Shown: in pieces, positions 55,106 to 63,840 of the stretch
Layout: each line of letters opens with the position of its first letter
Numbering within the stretch: position 1 is the first letter of the stretch
NCBI RefSeq assembly: GCF_030403745.1
Contig: NZ_JAQMWP010000028.1
Location: forward strand, 1 to 64,000
From: Streptomyces sp. S.PB5
Lineage (GTDB): Bacteria; Actinomycetota; Actinomycetes; Streptomycetales; Streptomycetaceae
Direction: 5' to 3'
Length of the DNA stretch: 64,000 bases
Notes under the pieces: generated by a model
Database searches by the model: none
The model's input: the letters and a program-made list of their open reading frames with translations, nothing else
Told to the model about the DNA's origin: nothing
Translations under genes and position numbers: made by a program

Positions 55106-56191
55106 ATGACCGAGAGCTTCCGCCGCGACGGCGAGTACGAGCAGCACGCTTCCTCCCCCGTGAACCCGGAGTGGCCGCCCCCGCCGACGCAGCCGCCCGC
55201 CCAGCCCGTGACCGTCGAGCCGGGAACCACGGTGTGGCCGGCGCAGACCCAGGTCGCCGGCGGAGACGGCAACGGCGGCGGTACCGCTCTCCTGACCGCG
55301 CCCCCCGCAGAGCCAGCGCCCGCGCCGAAGAAGCGCGCCCGGGGTCCACTTGCCCTCCTCGCCGCCGTGGCGATCGTGGCCGCGGCGATCGGCGGCGGTA
55401 CGGCGTACGGCATCCAGGAGCTGACCGGCAGCGACACGGTCGCCTCCAGCAGCACCAGCACGAATGTGATCCCGTCCGCCGCCAAGGGCACGGTGTCCGG
55501 CGTGGCCAAGGCGGTCAGCCCGAGCATCGTCGAGATCAACGCCACCTCGAACGCCGGTGAGTCCACCGGCTCCGGCGTGATCATCACCGGTGACGGCGAG
55601 ATCATCACCAACAACCACGTCATCTCCGGCGCCTCCACCATCAAGGTGAGCACCAGCGACGGCAAGACCTACACCGCGAACGTCGTCGGCACCGACCCCG
55701 CGAAGGACCTCGCCCTCATCAAGCTGGAGAACGCCTCCGGTCTGAGCGCGGCCACCCTCGGCGACTCCGACGGCGTCCAGGTCGGCGACCAGGTCGTGGC
55801 GATCGGCTCCCCCGAGGGCCTGACCGGCACGGTGACCAGCGGCATCGTGTCCGCCCTCAACCGGGACGTGACCGTCTCGACCGACGAGGGCCGGCAGCAG
55901 CAGGGCGGCGGGCAGTGGCCGTTCGAGTTCGGCGGCCAGCAGTTCAACGGCGACACCGGGTCGTCCACGACGACGTACAAGGCGATCCAGACCGACGCGT
56001 CCTTGAACCCGGGCAACTCCGGCGGCGCGCTGATCGACATGAACGGCAACATCATCGGCATCAACTCGGCTATGTACTCGGCCAGTTCGGACGCCTCGAC
56101 GGCTGGCAGCTCGGGCCTCGGGTTCTCCATCCCGATCAACACCGTCAAGTCCGACCTGGCCACGCTGCGGGCCGGCGGCAGCGACAACTGA
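55106..56191 (+). CDS. HtrA-like membrane-anchored serine protease, 361 aa
   Basis: A secretion-stress protease. The cytoplasmic Pro-rich N-terminus (residues 1-75) is followed by a membrane anchor (about 77-100, RGPLALLAAVAIVAAAIGGGTAYG). The S1C trypsin-like domain has His171 (NNHVISG), Asp201 (DLALIKLE) and Ser305 (NPGNSGGAL). A disordered insert with QQQGGGQWPFEFGGQQ lies before the serine. No PDZ domain follows, unlike classical HtrA. In S. coelicolor/lividans the homologue beside cssRS is induced on overload of the secretion pathway. ATG 55106 is used. Confidence 0.9.
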   Translation: MTESFRRDGEYEQHASSPVNPEWPPPPTQPPAQPVTVEPGTTVWPAQTQVAGGDGNGGGTALLTAPPAEPAPAPKKRARGPLALLAAVAIVAAAIGGGTAYGIQELTGSDTVASSSTSTNVIPSAAKGTVSGVAKAVSPSIVEINATSNAGESTGSGVIITGDGEIITNNHVISGASTIKVSTSDGKTYTANVVGTDPAKDLALIKLENASGLSAATLGDSDGVQVGDQVVAIGSPEGLTGTVTSGIVSALNRDVTVSTDEGRQQQGGGQWPFEFGGQQFNGDTGSSTTTYKAIQTDASLNPGNSGGALIDMNGNIIGINSAMYSASSDASTAGSSGLGFSIPINTVKSDLATLRAGGSDN

Positions 56192-56220
56192 GCTTCTTCG
56201 AACCCCGTAGGGAGTACGTC

Positions 56221-56400
56221 ATGATCAAGCAGGTTTCGCACACGGTGGCCGGCGCCGACCCGGCCGGGTTCGCCCTGGCCCTCGACGTGGCGTACGAACT
56301 GCACGCCCCGGTGGCGCGGGCGCCCGAGGTGGCCTCCCCGGCGGTGGCCCGCCGCGGGGCGAGCGCGGGCCGCGCCCGGCGCCGCAGTGCCGCCCGCTGA
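56221..56400 (+). CDS. small basic hypothetical protein, 59 aa
   Basis: Reads MIKQVSHTVAGADPAGFALA, LDVAYELHAPVARAPEVASP, then AVARRGASAGRARRRSAAR. AGGGAG lies at a good distance from ATG 56221. It starts 29 bases after the protease gene and precedes cssR, so probably shares their transcript. The C-terminus is strongly basic. No family recognised; it could bind nucleic acid or membrane. Confidence 0.5.
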   Translation: MIKQVSHTVAGADPAGFALALDVAYELHAPVARAPEVASPAVARRGASAGRARRRSAAR

Positions 56401-56499
56401 CCCCGTGCCCCTCTCGCACCGGCCGGGAACCATGCGAGGCTGAAAACGTTCACCCTTCAGCTCCCTGCCGGCCCCACCGCACCCGAGGAATCCGAAGCC

Positions 56500-57237
56500 A
56501 TGAGCCCCGCCGAAGGCGACCGTGACCCCCAGCGCATCCTGATCGTCGACGACGAGCCGGCCGTGCGCGAAGCACTCCAGCGCAGCCTCGCCTTCGAGGG
56601 CTACGACACGGAGGTCGCCGTGGACGGGGCCGACGCCCTCGACAAGGCGACCGCGTACCGGCCCGACCTGGTCGTCCTCGACATCCAGATGCCCCGCATG
56701 GACGGGCTCACGGCGGCCCGGCGCATCCGCGGCGCGGGCGACACGACCCCCATCCTGATGCTGACGGCACGGGACACGGTCGGCGACCGGGTGACCGGGC
56801 TCGACGCGGGCGCCGACGACTACCTGGTCAAGCCGTTCGAACTGGACGAGCTGTTCGCCCGGGTCCGGGCGCTGCTGCGGCGGTCCTCCTACGCCGCGGC
56901 GGCCGGGGCGGCGACCGCCGAGGCCGACGAGGCGCTCACCTTCGCGGACCTGCGGATGGATCTCGCGACGCGGGAGGTGACACGGGCCGGGCGGCCGGTG
57001 GAGCTGACCCGCACGGAGTTCACCCTGCTGGAGATGTTCATGGCGCATCCGCGTCAGGTGCTGACCCGTGAGCAGATCCTCAAGGCGGTGTGGGGCTTCG
57101 ACTTCGAGCCCTCGTCCAACTCCCTCGACGTGTATGTGATGTACCTGCGCCGCAAGACGGAGGCGGGTGGCGAGCCCCGGCTCGTTCACACGGTGCGTGG
57201 GGTGGGGTATGTGCTGCGCCAGGGTGGGGCGGAGTGA
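56500..57237 (+). CDS. cssR: response regulator of the secretion-stress system (CssR-like)
   Basis: An OmpR-family regulator: a receiver with DDE at residues 17-19, the phospho-acceptor Asp61 (LVVLDIQMPRMDG), and T/K switch residues (LTARD, KPF). A winged-helix effector domain follows (ELTRTEFTLLEMFMAHPRQVLTREQILKAVWGFDFEPSSNSLDVYVMYLRRKTEAGG). Its stop overlaps the kinase start (GTGA). In S. lividans/coelicolor the orthologous pair responds to misfolded secreted proteins and controls htrA-like genes. The name is assigned by context with the adjacent HtrA-type gene. Confidence 0.88.
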   Translation: MSPAEGDRDPQRILIVDDEPAVREALQRSLAFEGYDTEVAVDGADALDKATAYRPDLVVLDIQMPRMDGLTAARRIRGAGDTTPILMLTARDTVGDRVTGLDAGADDYLVKPFELDELFARVRALLRRSSYAAAAGAATAEADEALTFADLRMDLATREVTRAGRPVELTRTEFTLLEMFMAHPRQVLTREQILKAVWGFDFEPSSNSLDVYVMYLRRKTEAGGEPRLVHTVRGVGYVLRQGGAE

Positions 57238-58685
57238 AGAGGGTTCTGCGCCGGTTCCAGACCCTGCCGATCCGGGCGCGGTTGTCGTTGCTGGTGGCGG
57301 CGGCGGTGGCGTTCGCGGTGGCGGCGGTTTCGGTGACGTGTTGGTTCATCGTGCAGGGGAAGTTGTACGACCAGCTGGACGGTGACCTGCAGAAGGCGGC
57401 GGCCGTCCAGGGCCCCCAGCGGGTGGGTATCGAGAACGCCCTCGCCAACTGCACACAGACCCCCCAGACCGCCTACAACGGTCCCCGCAACACCTACTCC
57501 CAGGCGCTCACCGCCGACGCGACCGTCTGCCTCCTCGGGAACTCCGCGGGCGAGGTCAAGGTCACCCAGGCAGACAAGGGCGTCATCGAGAACAGGCACA
57601 ACGGTGATGGGATCGTCCACAACGGCACCACGGTGGACGGCACCCCCGTGCGAGTGATGACCGTCCCCCTGACGCTCCAGAACCGCACGACCGGCGAGAC
57701 CTCGAACGCCGCCTTCCTCGTCGCCGTCTCCCTCAAGGGCACCCAGAACACCCTCAACGAACTCGCCCTCATCCTCCTCCTCGTCTCCGGCGTCGGAGTC
57801 CTCGGCGCAGGCGCCGCCGGTCTCGCCGTCGCCCGCGCAGGTCTCCGCCCCGTCGACAAGCTCACCGAGGCCGTCGAACACGTGGCCAGGACCGAGGACC
57901 TGAACGTCCGTATCCCGGTCGAGGAGGACGCCGAGGACGAGGTCGCCCGGCTGTCCCGTTCCTTCAACTCGATGACGTCCTCCCTGGCCAGCTCCCGCGA
58001 GCTCCAGCAGCAGCTGATCGCGGACGCCGGCCATGAGCTCCGGACGCCGCTCACCTCCCTCCGTACCAACATCGAACTCCTCACCCGCAGCGAGGAGACG
58101 GGGCGCCCGATCCCGGAGGCCGACCGCAAGGCGCTCCTCGCCTCCGTGAAGGCGCAGATGACGGAACTGGCGTCGCTGATCGGTGACTTGCAGGAGCTGT
58201 CGCGGTCGGCGGGGCAGCGTGGGGAACGGGTCCAGGTGGTCTCGCTGGAGGACACCGTCGAGTCCGCGTTGCGCCGGGCGCGGCTGCGCGGACCGGAGTT
58301 GACGATCAACGCGCATGTGGAGCCGTGGTTCACGCGGGCCGAACCGGCGGCGTTGGAGCGGGCGGTGGTCAACATCCTCGACAACGCCGTGAAGTTCAGC
58401 CCCGACGGCGGCACCATCGACGTACGGCTGAGCGGGGGCGTCCTCACCGTCCGCGACCACGGCCCCGGCATCACCGAGGACGAACTCCCCCATGTCTTCG
58501 ACCGCTTCTGGCGCTCCCCCAGCGCACGCGCGCTGCCGGGTTCGGGTCTCGGCCTGTCGATCGTCGCGCGCACGGTGGAACAGGCGGGCGGCCAGGTGAC
58601 CCTGGCCCGCGCGGAGGGCGGCGGCACGGTGGCGACGGTACGGCTCCCGGGGGCGCCGACGCCGCCGCCGACAGAGCTGCAGTAA
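57234..58685 (+). CDS. cssS: sensor histidine kinase of the secretion-stress system (CssS-like)
   Basis: Two membrane helices (about residues 18-38 and 165-190) bracket a periplasmic sensor domain of about 125 residues with a cysteine pair (NCTQTP and TVCLLG). Then come HAMP, the H-box AGHELRTPLTSLRTNIELL (His267) and the ATPase motifs NILDNAVKF, DHGPGI, FDRFWR, GSGLGLSI. The kinase uses a GTG start overlapping cssR by GTGA. The sensor disulfide may report folding stress outside the membrane; that is inference. Confidence 0.88.
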   Translation: MKRVLRRFQTLPIRARLSLLVAAAVAFAVAAVSVTCWFIVQGKLYDQLDGDLQKAAAVQGPQRVGIENALANCTQTPQTAYNGPRNTYSQALTADATVCLLGNSAGEVKVTQADKGVIENRHNGDGIVHNGTTVDGTPVRVMTVPLTLQNRTTGETSNAAFLVAVSLKGTQNTLNELALILLLVSGVGVLGAGAAGLAVARAGLRPVDKLTEAVEHVARTEDLNVRIPVEEDAEDEVARLSRSFNSMTSSLASSRELQQQLIADAGHELRTPLTSLRTNIELLTRSEETGRPIPEADRKALLASVKAQMTELASLIGDLQELSRSAGQRGERVQVVSLEDTVESALRRARLRGPELTINAHVEPWFTRAEPAALERAVVNILDNAVKFSPDGGTIDVRLSGGVLTVRDHGPGITEDELPHVFDRFWRSPSARALPGSGLGLSIVARTVEQAGGQVTLARAEGGGTVATVRLPGAPTPPPTELQ

Positions 58686-58769
58686 CCCCGGATCCGGCCC
58701 TCCCCGCCCGGGCCCCCACGGCTACGATCCTGCGGACAGTGTCCGGGGAAATCGGGAACGGGGGGCAGC

Positions 58770-59213
58770 GTGGTCGAGAGGGTGTACCGCAGACAGGCGC
58801 CGGCGTGGAAGCCGGCCCTTCTGATCGGGCTGATGTTCGCGGCCGGTACCGCCGAGGTGCTGATCAGCGGCCTACGCGGCTGGGTCGCGGCGTTTCTGAT
58901 CGCGATGCTGCTCGCAGCCGACGGCTTTTTCGCGCTCACCCTGCTCCGGGCCCGTACGGTCGTGCGGGCCTCCGGGATCACCGCGTACGGCGCCCTGCGG
59001 GTACGGAAGTGGTCCTGGCCCGAGATCCGGGAGCTGCGTGTCGAGACCGTCCAGCGCGCCCAGGGCGCCGGGCCGGGACAGATCGTCCACCTGTACGACA
59101 CGGCGGGCCGCCGGACCACCCTGCCCTTCCTCAACGACCGGGTCCTGCCCCACCTGCACGCCGAGGTCGAGATCCTGCACGGGATGCTCGCGGGCCGGCG
59201 AGGGGTGGCGTAG
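58770..59213 (+). CDS. PH-domain (DUF6141/bPH-type) membrane protein, 147 aa
   Basis: Two N-terminal membrane helices (KPALLIGLMFAAGTAEVLISGLRGWVAAFLIAMLLAADGFFALTLL) precede a short bacterial PH-like domain (RTVVRASGITAYGALRVRKWSWPEIRELRVETVQRAQG... IVHLYDTAGRRTTLPFLNDRVL). Members are common in actinobacteria and of unknown role. The GTG at 58770 is preceded by GGGGGG. Convergent with the 5'-nucleotidase gene through a shared palindromic terminator. The DUF number is uncertain. Confidence 0.72.
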   Translation: MVERVYRRQAPAWKPALLIGLMFAAGTAEVLISGLRGWVAAFLIAMLLAADGFFALTLLRARTVVRASGITAYGALRVRKWSWPEIRELRVETVQRAQGAGPGQIVHLYDTAGRRTTLPFLNDRVLPHLHAEVEILHGMLAGRRGVA

Positions 59214-59260
59214 CCGGAAAGGCGGGGACGGAAGGCACCAGACGGGAAGGCGAGACGCGA

Positions 59261-59294
59261 AGAGGCGGCCGCGTCATGTGACGCGGCCGCCTCT
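59261..59294. terminator. bidirectional terminator palindrome
   Basis: A 16-bp perfect stem (59,261-59,276 with 59,279-59,294, starting AGAGGCGGCCGCGTCA) with a two-base centre, between the convergent PH-domain and 5'-nucleotidase genes. Confidence 0.85.
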
Positions 59295-59312
59295 CACTGT
59301 TCCCGTGGGGGG

Positions 59313-61121
59313 TTACTTCACGATCGTGATCCGGTTCGCGGCCGGAGGTGCGATCGGGCTCGTGGCCGAGGAGTTGGCCAGCAGGTACTGCTCAAGGGCA
59401 GCCAGGTCGTCCGTGCCGACGAGGTCGTTGGTGCCCTGGCCCAGCGTGGTGATGCCGTCGCCGCCGCCCGCGAGGAAGCTGTTGGTCGCGACGCGGTAGG
59501 TGGCCGCCGGGTCGATGGCCGTGCCGTTGAGCTTGATGGAGTCGACGACGATCCGGTCGGCGTCGGTCTTCGTCAGGTCCAGCGTGTACGTGAGGCCCGA
59601 GGACGGCTGGAGGATCTTCGGGGAGGCCGCGTTGCTGCCGCTGACCTGCTCCTGGAGGACCTTGATCAGCTGGGCGCCGGTGAAGTCCTGGAGGTTCACG
59701 GTGTTGGAGAACGGCTGGACCGTGAAGCCCTCGGCGTAGGTGACCACGCCGTCGCCTTCCGTGCCCTTCTGCGCGTACGTCAGCCCGGCTCGCACACCGC
59801 CCGGGTTCATCAGCGCCAGGTCGGTCTCCGGGTCGAGCTGCTTGCCGTAAGCGAGCTGCGCGTCGGCGATGAGGTCGCCCATCGGGGACTCGGTGCCGGT
59901 GTTCGGGATGTCGGCGGAGATGTAGCCGATCGCGCGGTTGCCGATGGGCGCCGCGAGGGTGTTCCACTTGCTGATCAGCTCGGTCATGTCCGTGGCCTTG
60001 GCGACGGTCCGGGTGACCACGTGGTTCGCCGACTTCACCGCCGTACGGGCGATGTCACCCGTCCACCGGTCGTACGTCAGCGTCGTGTCCGTGTAGAGGC
60101 GGCCGAAGGCGGCGGCCGAGGTGACCGTGCGCGGGTTGCCCGCCGGGTCGTTGATGGTGCAGGCGTACGCGGCGTGGGTGTGACCCGTCACCAGCGCGTC
60201 GACCTGCGGGGTGATGTTCTTGGCGATGTCCACGATCGGGCCGGAGATGCCGTCGCCCGCGCCCGGGGCGTCGCAGTCGTAGTTGTACGCCGACGAGGCC
60301 GGGGCCCCGCCCTCGTGGATGAGGGCCACGATCGACCTCACGCCCTGCGCCTGCAGCACGCGGGCGTACTTGTTGATCGTCTCGACCTCGTCCTTGAACT
60401 TCAGGCCCTTGACGCCCTCGGCGGAGACGACGCCCGGAGTGTCCTCCAGGGTCACGCCGATGAAGCCGACCTTGACGCCGTTCTTCTTCCAGACCCAGTA
60501 GGGCTTGAGGATCGGCTTGCCGGTCTTCTCGTCCAGGACGTTCGCCGCGAGGTACGGGAAGTCGGCGCCCTCGAACTCCTCGTCCGTGTAGCAGCCGGCG
60601 GTCGGGTGACAGCCGCCCTTCTGGAGGCGGCCCAGTTCCTTGGCGCCCTCGTCGAACTCGTGGTTGCCGACCGAGGTGACGTCCAGGTCCAGCTTGTTGA
60701 GCGCCTCGATGGTGGGCTCGTCGTGGAAGAGGCCCGAGATCAGCGGCGAGGCGCCGACCATGTCGCCGCCGGCCGCGGTGATGGAGTACTTGTTGCCCGC
60801 GCGCGCCTCGCGCAGATGCGTGGCGAGGTACTCGACACCACCGGCGTCGATCGTCTTCGTGGTGCCGTCCGCCTGGAGCTCGGTGACGCGGCCGGAGGAA
60901 CCGGACGGGGGCTCCAGGTTTCCGTGCAGGTCGTTGAAGGACAGCAGCTGCACGTCCTGGTACCGACTCAGGCCCTTTCCGCCCGGCTTGCCCGTTTCGC
61001 CCGCCGAGGCCGTCGAGGGCAGCGCGGCGGCGAGGGCACCGGCGGTCACCAGACCGGCGGTTGCGGCAAGGAGACGGATGGTCCGTCTGCGGCGGTGGTG
61101 CGGCTGGGATATGGCTGGCAT
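59313..61121 (-). CDS. secreted 5'-nucleotidase / 2',3'-cyclic phosphodiesterase family protein, 602 aa
   Basis: Hydrolyses extracellular nucleotides to recover phosphate and nucleosides. The signal peptide is residues 1-40 with a twin-arginine-like RRRRTIR start. The metallophosphatase domain has SFNDLHGNLEPP, GGDMVGAS, SVGNHEFDEG, ALIHEGG and TGHTHAAYAC. The C-terminal nucleotidase domain begins near residue 400 and holds NPGGVRAGLTY and FSNTVNLQDFTGAQL. ATG 61121 with AGGGGGG upstream is the start; a long upstream in-frame extension is not real. In S. coelicolor the homologue near mshD is phosphate-regulated, though I do not see a clear PHO box here. Confidence 0.9.
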   Translation of the reverse strand: MPAISQPHHRRRRTIRLLAATAGLVTAGALAAALPSTASAGETGKPGGKGLSRYQDVQLLSFNDLHGNLEPPSGSSGRVTELQADGTTKTIDAGGVEYLATHLREARAGNKYSITAAGGDMVGASPLISGLFHDEPTIEALNKLDLDVTSVGNHEFDEGAKELGRLQKGGCHPTAGCYTDEEFEGADFPYLAANVLDEKTGKPILKPYWVWKKNGVKVGFIGVTLEDTPGVVSAEGVKGLKFKDEVETINKYARVLQAQGVRSIVALIHEGGAPASSAYNYDCDAPGAGDGISGPIVDIAKNITPQVDALVTGHTHAAYACTINDPAGNPRTVTSAAAFGRLYTDTTLTYDRWTGDIARTAVKSANHVVTRTVAKATDMTELISKWNTLAAPIGNRAIGYISADIPNTGTESPMGDLIADAQLAYGKQLDPETDLALMNPGGVRAGLTYAQKGTEGDGVVTYAEGFTVQPFSNTVNLQDFTGAQLIKVLQEQVSGSNAASPKILQPSSGLTYTLDLTKTDADRIVVDSIKLNGTAIDPAATYRVATNSFLAGGGDGITTLGQGTNDLVGTDDLAALEQYLLANSSATSPIAPPAANRITIVK

Positions 61122-61280
61122 ACGCCCCCCTGTGGGATGTCTGAAATCGCGTGGGCCCCGTCCGGCGCAGCCTAAAGTCAACGCGCGTAGCGCGACAGGG
61201 GTTTCATGGTTACATCCTGGTTTCCCTTTGCCTCGCCCTTTGCCCCCACTTTGCGGCACCCTCCCCGTACCCTCGTACGC

Positions 61281-62207
61281 ATGACCAGCGACGACACCGC
61301 ACCGCGCGGTACTTCCCGCTCGATCGACACCCACTCGGCGCTCTCCCCGGACCAGACCGAAGCGGTCCTGGCGCTCCTCGCGGAGGCCGCGCACCGCGAC
61401 GGGCAACAGGCGGTGTCGGAGCAGGGTCGGCTGCAGTTGCGCGGCGGCGCGCGCGAGGGGGTGTCGCATTTCCTGCTGACCGTGGACGAGGAACTCGTCG
61501 GCTACGCCCAGCTGGAGGACACCGACCCGGTGGAGGCCCCGGCCGCGGAGCTGGTCGTCCACCCGTCGCACCGCGGTCACGGCCACGGGCGGGCGCTGGG
61601 CTCGGCCCTGCTCGCCGCGTCCGGCAAGCGGCTGCGGGTGTGGGCCCACGGCGGCCACTCCGCGGCACGGCACCTCGCCCAGGTCCTCGGCCTGACGCTG
61701 TTCCGTGAGCTGCGTCAGATGCGTCGTCCCCTGACGGGTCTGGAACTCCCCGACCCGGTCCTCCCGGACGGCGTCTCGGTGCGCACCTTCGTCCCCGGCA
61801 AGGACGACGCCGCGTGGCTCGCCGTGAACGCCGCCGCCTTCGCCCACCACCCCGAGCAGGGCTCGCTCCAGCAGCGCGACCTCGACGACCGCATGGCCGA
61901 GCCCTGGTTCGACCCCGCCGGCTTCTTCCTCGCCTTCCGCGACGCGGAGCTGGTCGGCTTCCACTGGACCAAGGTGCACGCGGCGGAGCGGCTGGGCGAG
62001 GTGTACGTGCTGGGCGTGCGGCCGGGTGCGCAGGGCGGAGGGCTCGGCAAGTCCCTCACGACGATCGGGCTGCGGCATCTGGCGGGGCAGGGGCTGCCGA
62101 CGGCGATGCTGTACGTCGACGCGGACAACAAGGCGGCGGTGTCCGTGTACGAGCGGCTGGGGTTCGTGACGCACGAGACGGATCTGATGTACCGGACGGA
62201 GACGTGA
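61281..62207 (+). CDS. mshD: mycothiol synthase (acetyltransferase)
   Basis: Transfers acetyl from acetyl-CoA to Cys-GlcN-Ins, the last step of mycothiol synthesis. The 308-residue protein is two tandem GNAT domains: the degenerate N-terminal half (ELVVHPSHRGHGHGRALGSALL, WAHGGHSAARHLAQVLGL) and the active C-terminal half with GFHWTKVHA, VYVLGVRPGAQGGGLGKSLTTIGL and YVDADNKAAVSVYERLGF. ATG 61281 is the start. Completes, with mshA, two of the four mycothiol genes in this window. The 80 bases after the stop contain CTTCTGAGCCCTCC-like direct repeats (62,250-62,300). Confidence 0.95.
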   Translation: MTSDDTAPRGTSRSIDTHSALSPDQTEAVLALLAEAAHRDGQQAVSEQGRLQLRGGAREGVSHFLLTVDEELVGYAQLEDTDPVEAPAAELVVHPSHRGHGHGRALGSALLAASGKRLRVWAHGGHSAARHLAQVLGLTLFRELRQMRRPLTGLELPDPVLPDGVSVRTFVPGKDDAAWLAVNAAAFAHHPEQGSLQQRDLDDRMAEPWFDPAGFFLAFRDAELVGFHWTKVHAAERLGEVYVLGVRPGAQGGGLGKSLTTIGLRHLAGQGLPTAMLYVDADNKAAVSVYERLGFVTHETDLMYRTET

Positions 62208-62325
62208 GCCGCCGCGCCTGATCCCCGCCCTCCTCTCCCCCTGCCTCTCTTTCTGAGCCCTCCCCTTCTGAGCCCTCTCCTTCCGAGCACCTCCTTCTGA
62301 CGGCTTGACTTCCCGGGCCGTCTTA

Positions 62326-62363
62326 CACCACCCTTTCACTACTCAATTAGTGAAAGGGTGGTG
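62326..62363. promoter_or_regulatory. operator of the second YtrA-type GntR operon
   Basis: CACCACCCTTTCACTA (62,326-62,341) and its exact complement (62,348-62,363) have 16-base arms and a 6-base spacer, ending 5 bases before the GTG start. The core CACTA-N6-TAGTG is shared with the operator at 17,093-17,118; outer bases differ. Confidence 0.82.
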
Positions 62364-62368
62364 GACCG

Positions 62369-62890
62369 GTGGTCGAGTACCGCATCGACCGGCATTCCGG
62401 CGTGGCTACCTACGTCCAGATCATCCAGCAGACCAAGCAGGCCCTCCGTCTGGGCCATCTGGAGCCGGGCGACAAGCTCCCCACGGCGCGCGAGGTAGTG
62501 GAGGCCACCGCCATCAATCCGAACACCGTCCTCAAGGCCTACCGCGAGCTGGAGCGCGAGGGACTGGTCGAGGCCCGGCGCGGTCTCGGCACCTTCGTGC
62601 GCCGCGGTCTCGGCGCCGCCCCCGCCGACTCGCCCCTGCGCGCCGAGCTCGACGGATGGACGCAGCGGGCCAGGGCCTCCGGCCTCGACCGGGAGGACGT
62701 GGCCGCGCTCTTCACCGCCGTACTCGACAAGCACTTCCTGAACCAGCACGGCCTGAACCAGCACGGCCCGGACCAACACGTACCGGATCAACACGACCCG
62801 GACCAACACGACCCCGATCAACACATTCCCGATCAACACAGTCCCGACCAGCACAGCCAGGACCAGCACCGCCAGGGAGACCCCTCATGA
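62369..62890 (+). CDS. YtrA-subfamily GntR regulator with a PDQH-repeat tail, 173 aa
   Basis: The winged HTH is residues 1-75 (VEYRIDRHSGVATYVQIIQQTKQALRLGHLEPGDKLPTAREVVEATAINPNTVLKAYRELEREGLVEARRGLGTFVRRG) and the dimerisation helices run to about residue 122. YtrA-type proteins normally end there. This one continues with nine five-residue repeats (LNQHG, LNQHG, PDQHV, PDQHD, PDQHD, PDQHI, PDQHS, PDQHS, QDQHR) at residues 124-168, adding nine histidines. GTG 62369 follows the operator. The paralogue at 17,116 lacks the tail. The stop overlaps the ATPase start (ATGA). Confidence 0.88.
   Translation: MVEYRIDRHSGVATYVQIIQQTKQALRLGHLEPGDKLPTAREVVEATAINPNTVLKAYRELEREGLVEARRGLGTFVRRGLGAAPADSPLRAELDGWTQRARASGLDREDVAALFTAVLDKHFLNQHGLNQHGPDQHVPDQHDPDQHDPDQHIPDQHSPDQHSQDQHRQGDPS
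62738..62873 (+). repeat. 15-bp coding minisatellite (nine units) in the GntR gene
   Basis: Units of the form CCGGA(C/T)CAACACG(A/T)x repeat at 15-base steps and encode (P/L)(D/N)QHx. The first two units use GGC/AAC CAG CAC and the middle ones GAT/GAC CAA CAC, so the array grew by several duplication steps. Confidence 0.85.
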
Positions 62891-63840
62891 CCGACACCGC
62901 TCTCGAGACAGCCGCGCTGGGCAAGCGCTTCGGCCGGCTGAGACGGTCCGCCGGGTGGGCCCTGCGGGACTGCACGTTCGCGCTCCCCGCCGGCCGGGTC
63001 TGCGCCGTCGTCGGCCCCAACGGCGCGGGCAAGTCCACGCTGCTCGCCCTCGCCGCCGGTGTCATGGCGCCGACCGAGGGCAGCCTCTCGGTGCTCGGCA
63101 GGCCCGCGGGCGAGGCACGCGCGCGTGTGGGGTACGTCGCCCAGGACAAGCCTCTCTACCCCCAGCTCAGCGTCGCCGAGACGCTCCGTATGGGCGCCGA
63201 CCTCAACCCGGGCCGCTGGGACACCCGCGCCGCCGAGCGGATCGTGACCGACGGCGGCCTGGACCCCAAGGCCCGGATCCGCACCCTCTCCGGCGGCCAG
63301 CGCACCCGCGTCGCGCTCGCCCTCGCGCTCGGCAAGAAGCCCGAACTGCTGCTCCTGGACGAGCCGATGGCCGACCTGGACCCGCTGGCCCGGCATGAGC
63401 TGATGGGCGTACTGATGTCCCAGGCGGCCCAGTTCGGCACCACGATCGTCATGTCCTCGCATGTCGTGGCCGAGCTGGAGGACTCCTGCGACCACCTGCT
63501 GCTGATCGGCGGGGGCCGGGTCCGGCTCAACGGCGAGATCGACGAGCTGCTGGAGACGCACGCGCGCGTGACGACCGCCTCGGACACCGTCCTCGACCCG
63601 CACACGGTCGTCGAGTCCCGCACCACGGGCCGCCAGCTGACCGCCCTGATCCGGCCGGCCGCCCCGCTTCCCGCCGACTGGCGCACGAGCACGCCCTCCC
63701 TGGAGGAGCTCGTCCTGTCCTATCTGCGCAACCCCGAGGCGCCCGGAAAGACCGATCCGGGGTCCCCGACGAATCCGCCGGCTCCGACGACACCGACGAC
63801 ACCGACGACTCCGACGAGCACCAAGGGGGTCTCCGCGTGA
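62887..63840 (+). CDS. ABC transporter ATP-binding protein, 317 aa
   Basis: Walker A GPNGAGKST, Q-loop YVAQDKPLY, signature LSGGQRTRVALALA, Walker B LLLLDEPMADLDP, switch SSHVVAE. The C-terminal extension (VESRTTGRQLTALIRPAAPLP... LEELVLSYLRNP) matches that of the ATPase at 17,552, so the two operons are paralogous. The tail ends in PTTPTTPTTPTST repeats. ATG 62887 overlaps the regulator stop; the stop overlaps the permease start (GTGA). Confidence 0.92.
   Translation: MTDTALETAALGKRFGRLRRSAGWALRDCTFALPAGRVCAVVGPNGAGKSTLLALAAGVMAPTEGSLSVLGRPAGEARARVGYVAQDKPLYPQLSVAETLRMGADLNPGRWDTRAAERIVTDGGLDPKARIRTLSGGQRTRVALALALGKKPELLLLDEPMADLDPLARHELMGVLMSQAAQFGTTIVMSSHVVAELEDSCDHLLLIGGGRVRLNGEIDELLETHARVTTASDTVLDPHTVVESRTTGRQLTALIRPAAPLPADWRTSTPSLEELVLSYLRNPEAPGKTDPGSPTNPPAPTTPTTPTTPTSTKGVSA

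Noticed and set aside
56443..56470. PHO box (GTTCACCC) upstream of cssR
   Set aside because: Only a single unit is present; PhoP boxes need at least two units at an 11-base step.
61122..62339. In-frame extension of the 5'-nucleotidase frame upstream to 62,339
   Set aside because: It runs antisense through mshD, has no coding character, and would bury the signal peptide that starts at 61,121.
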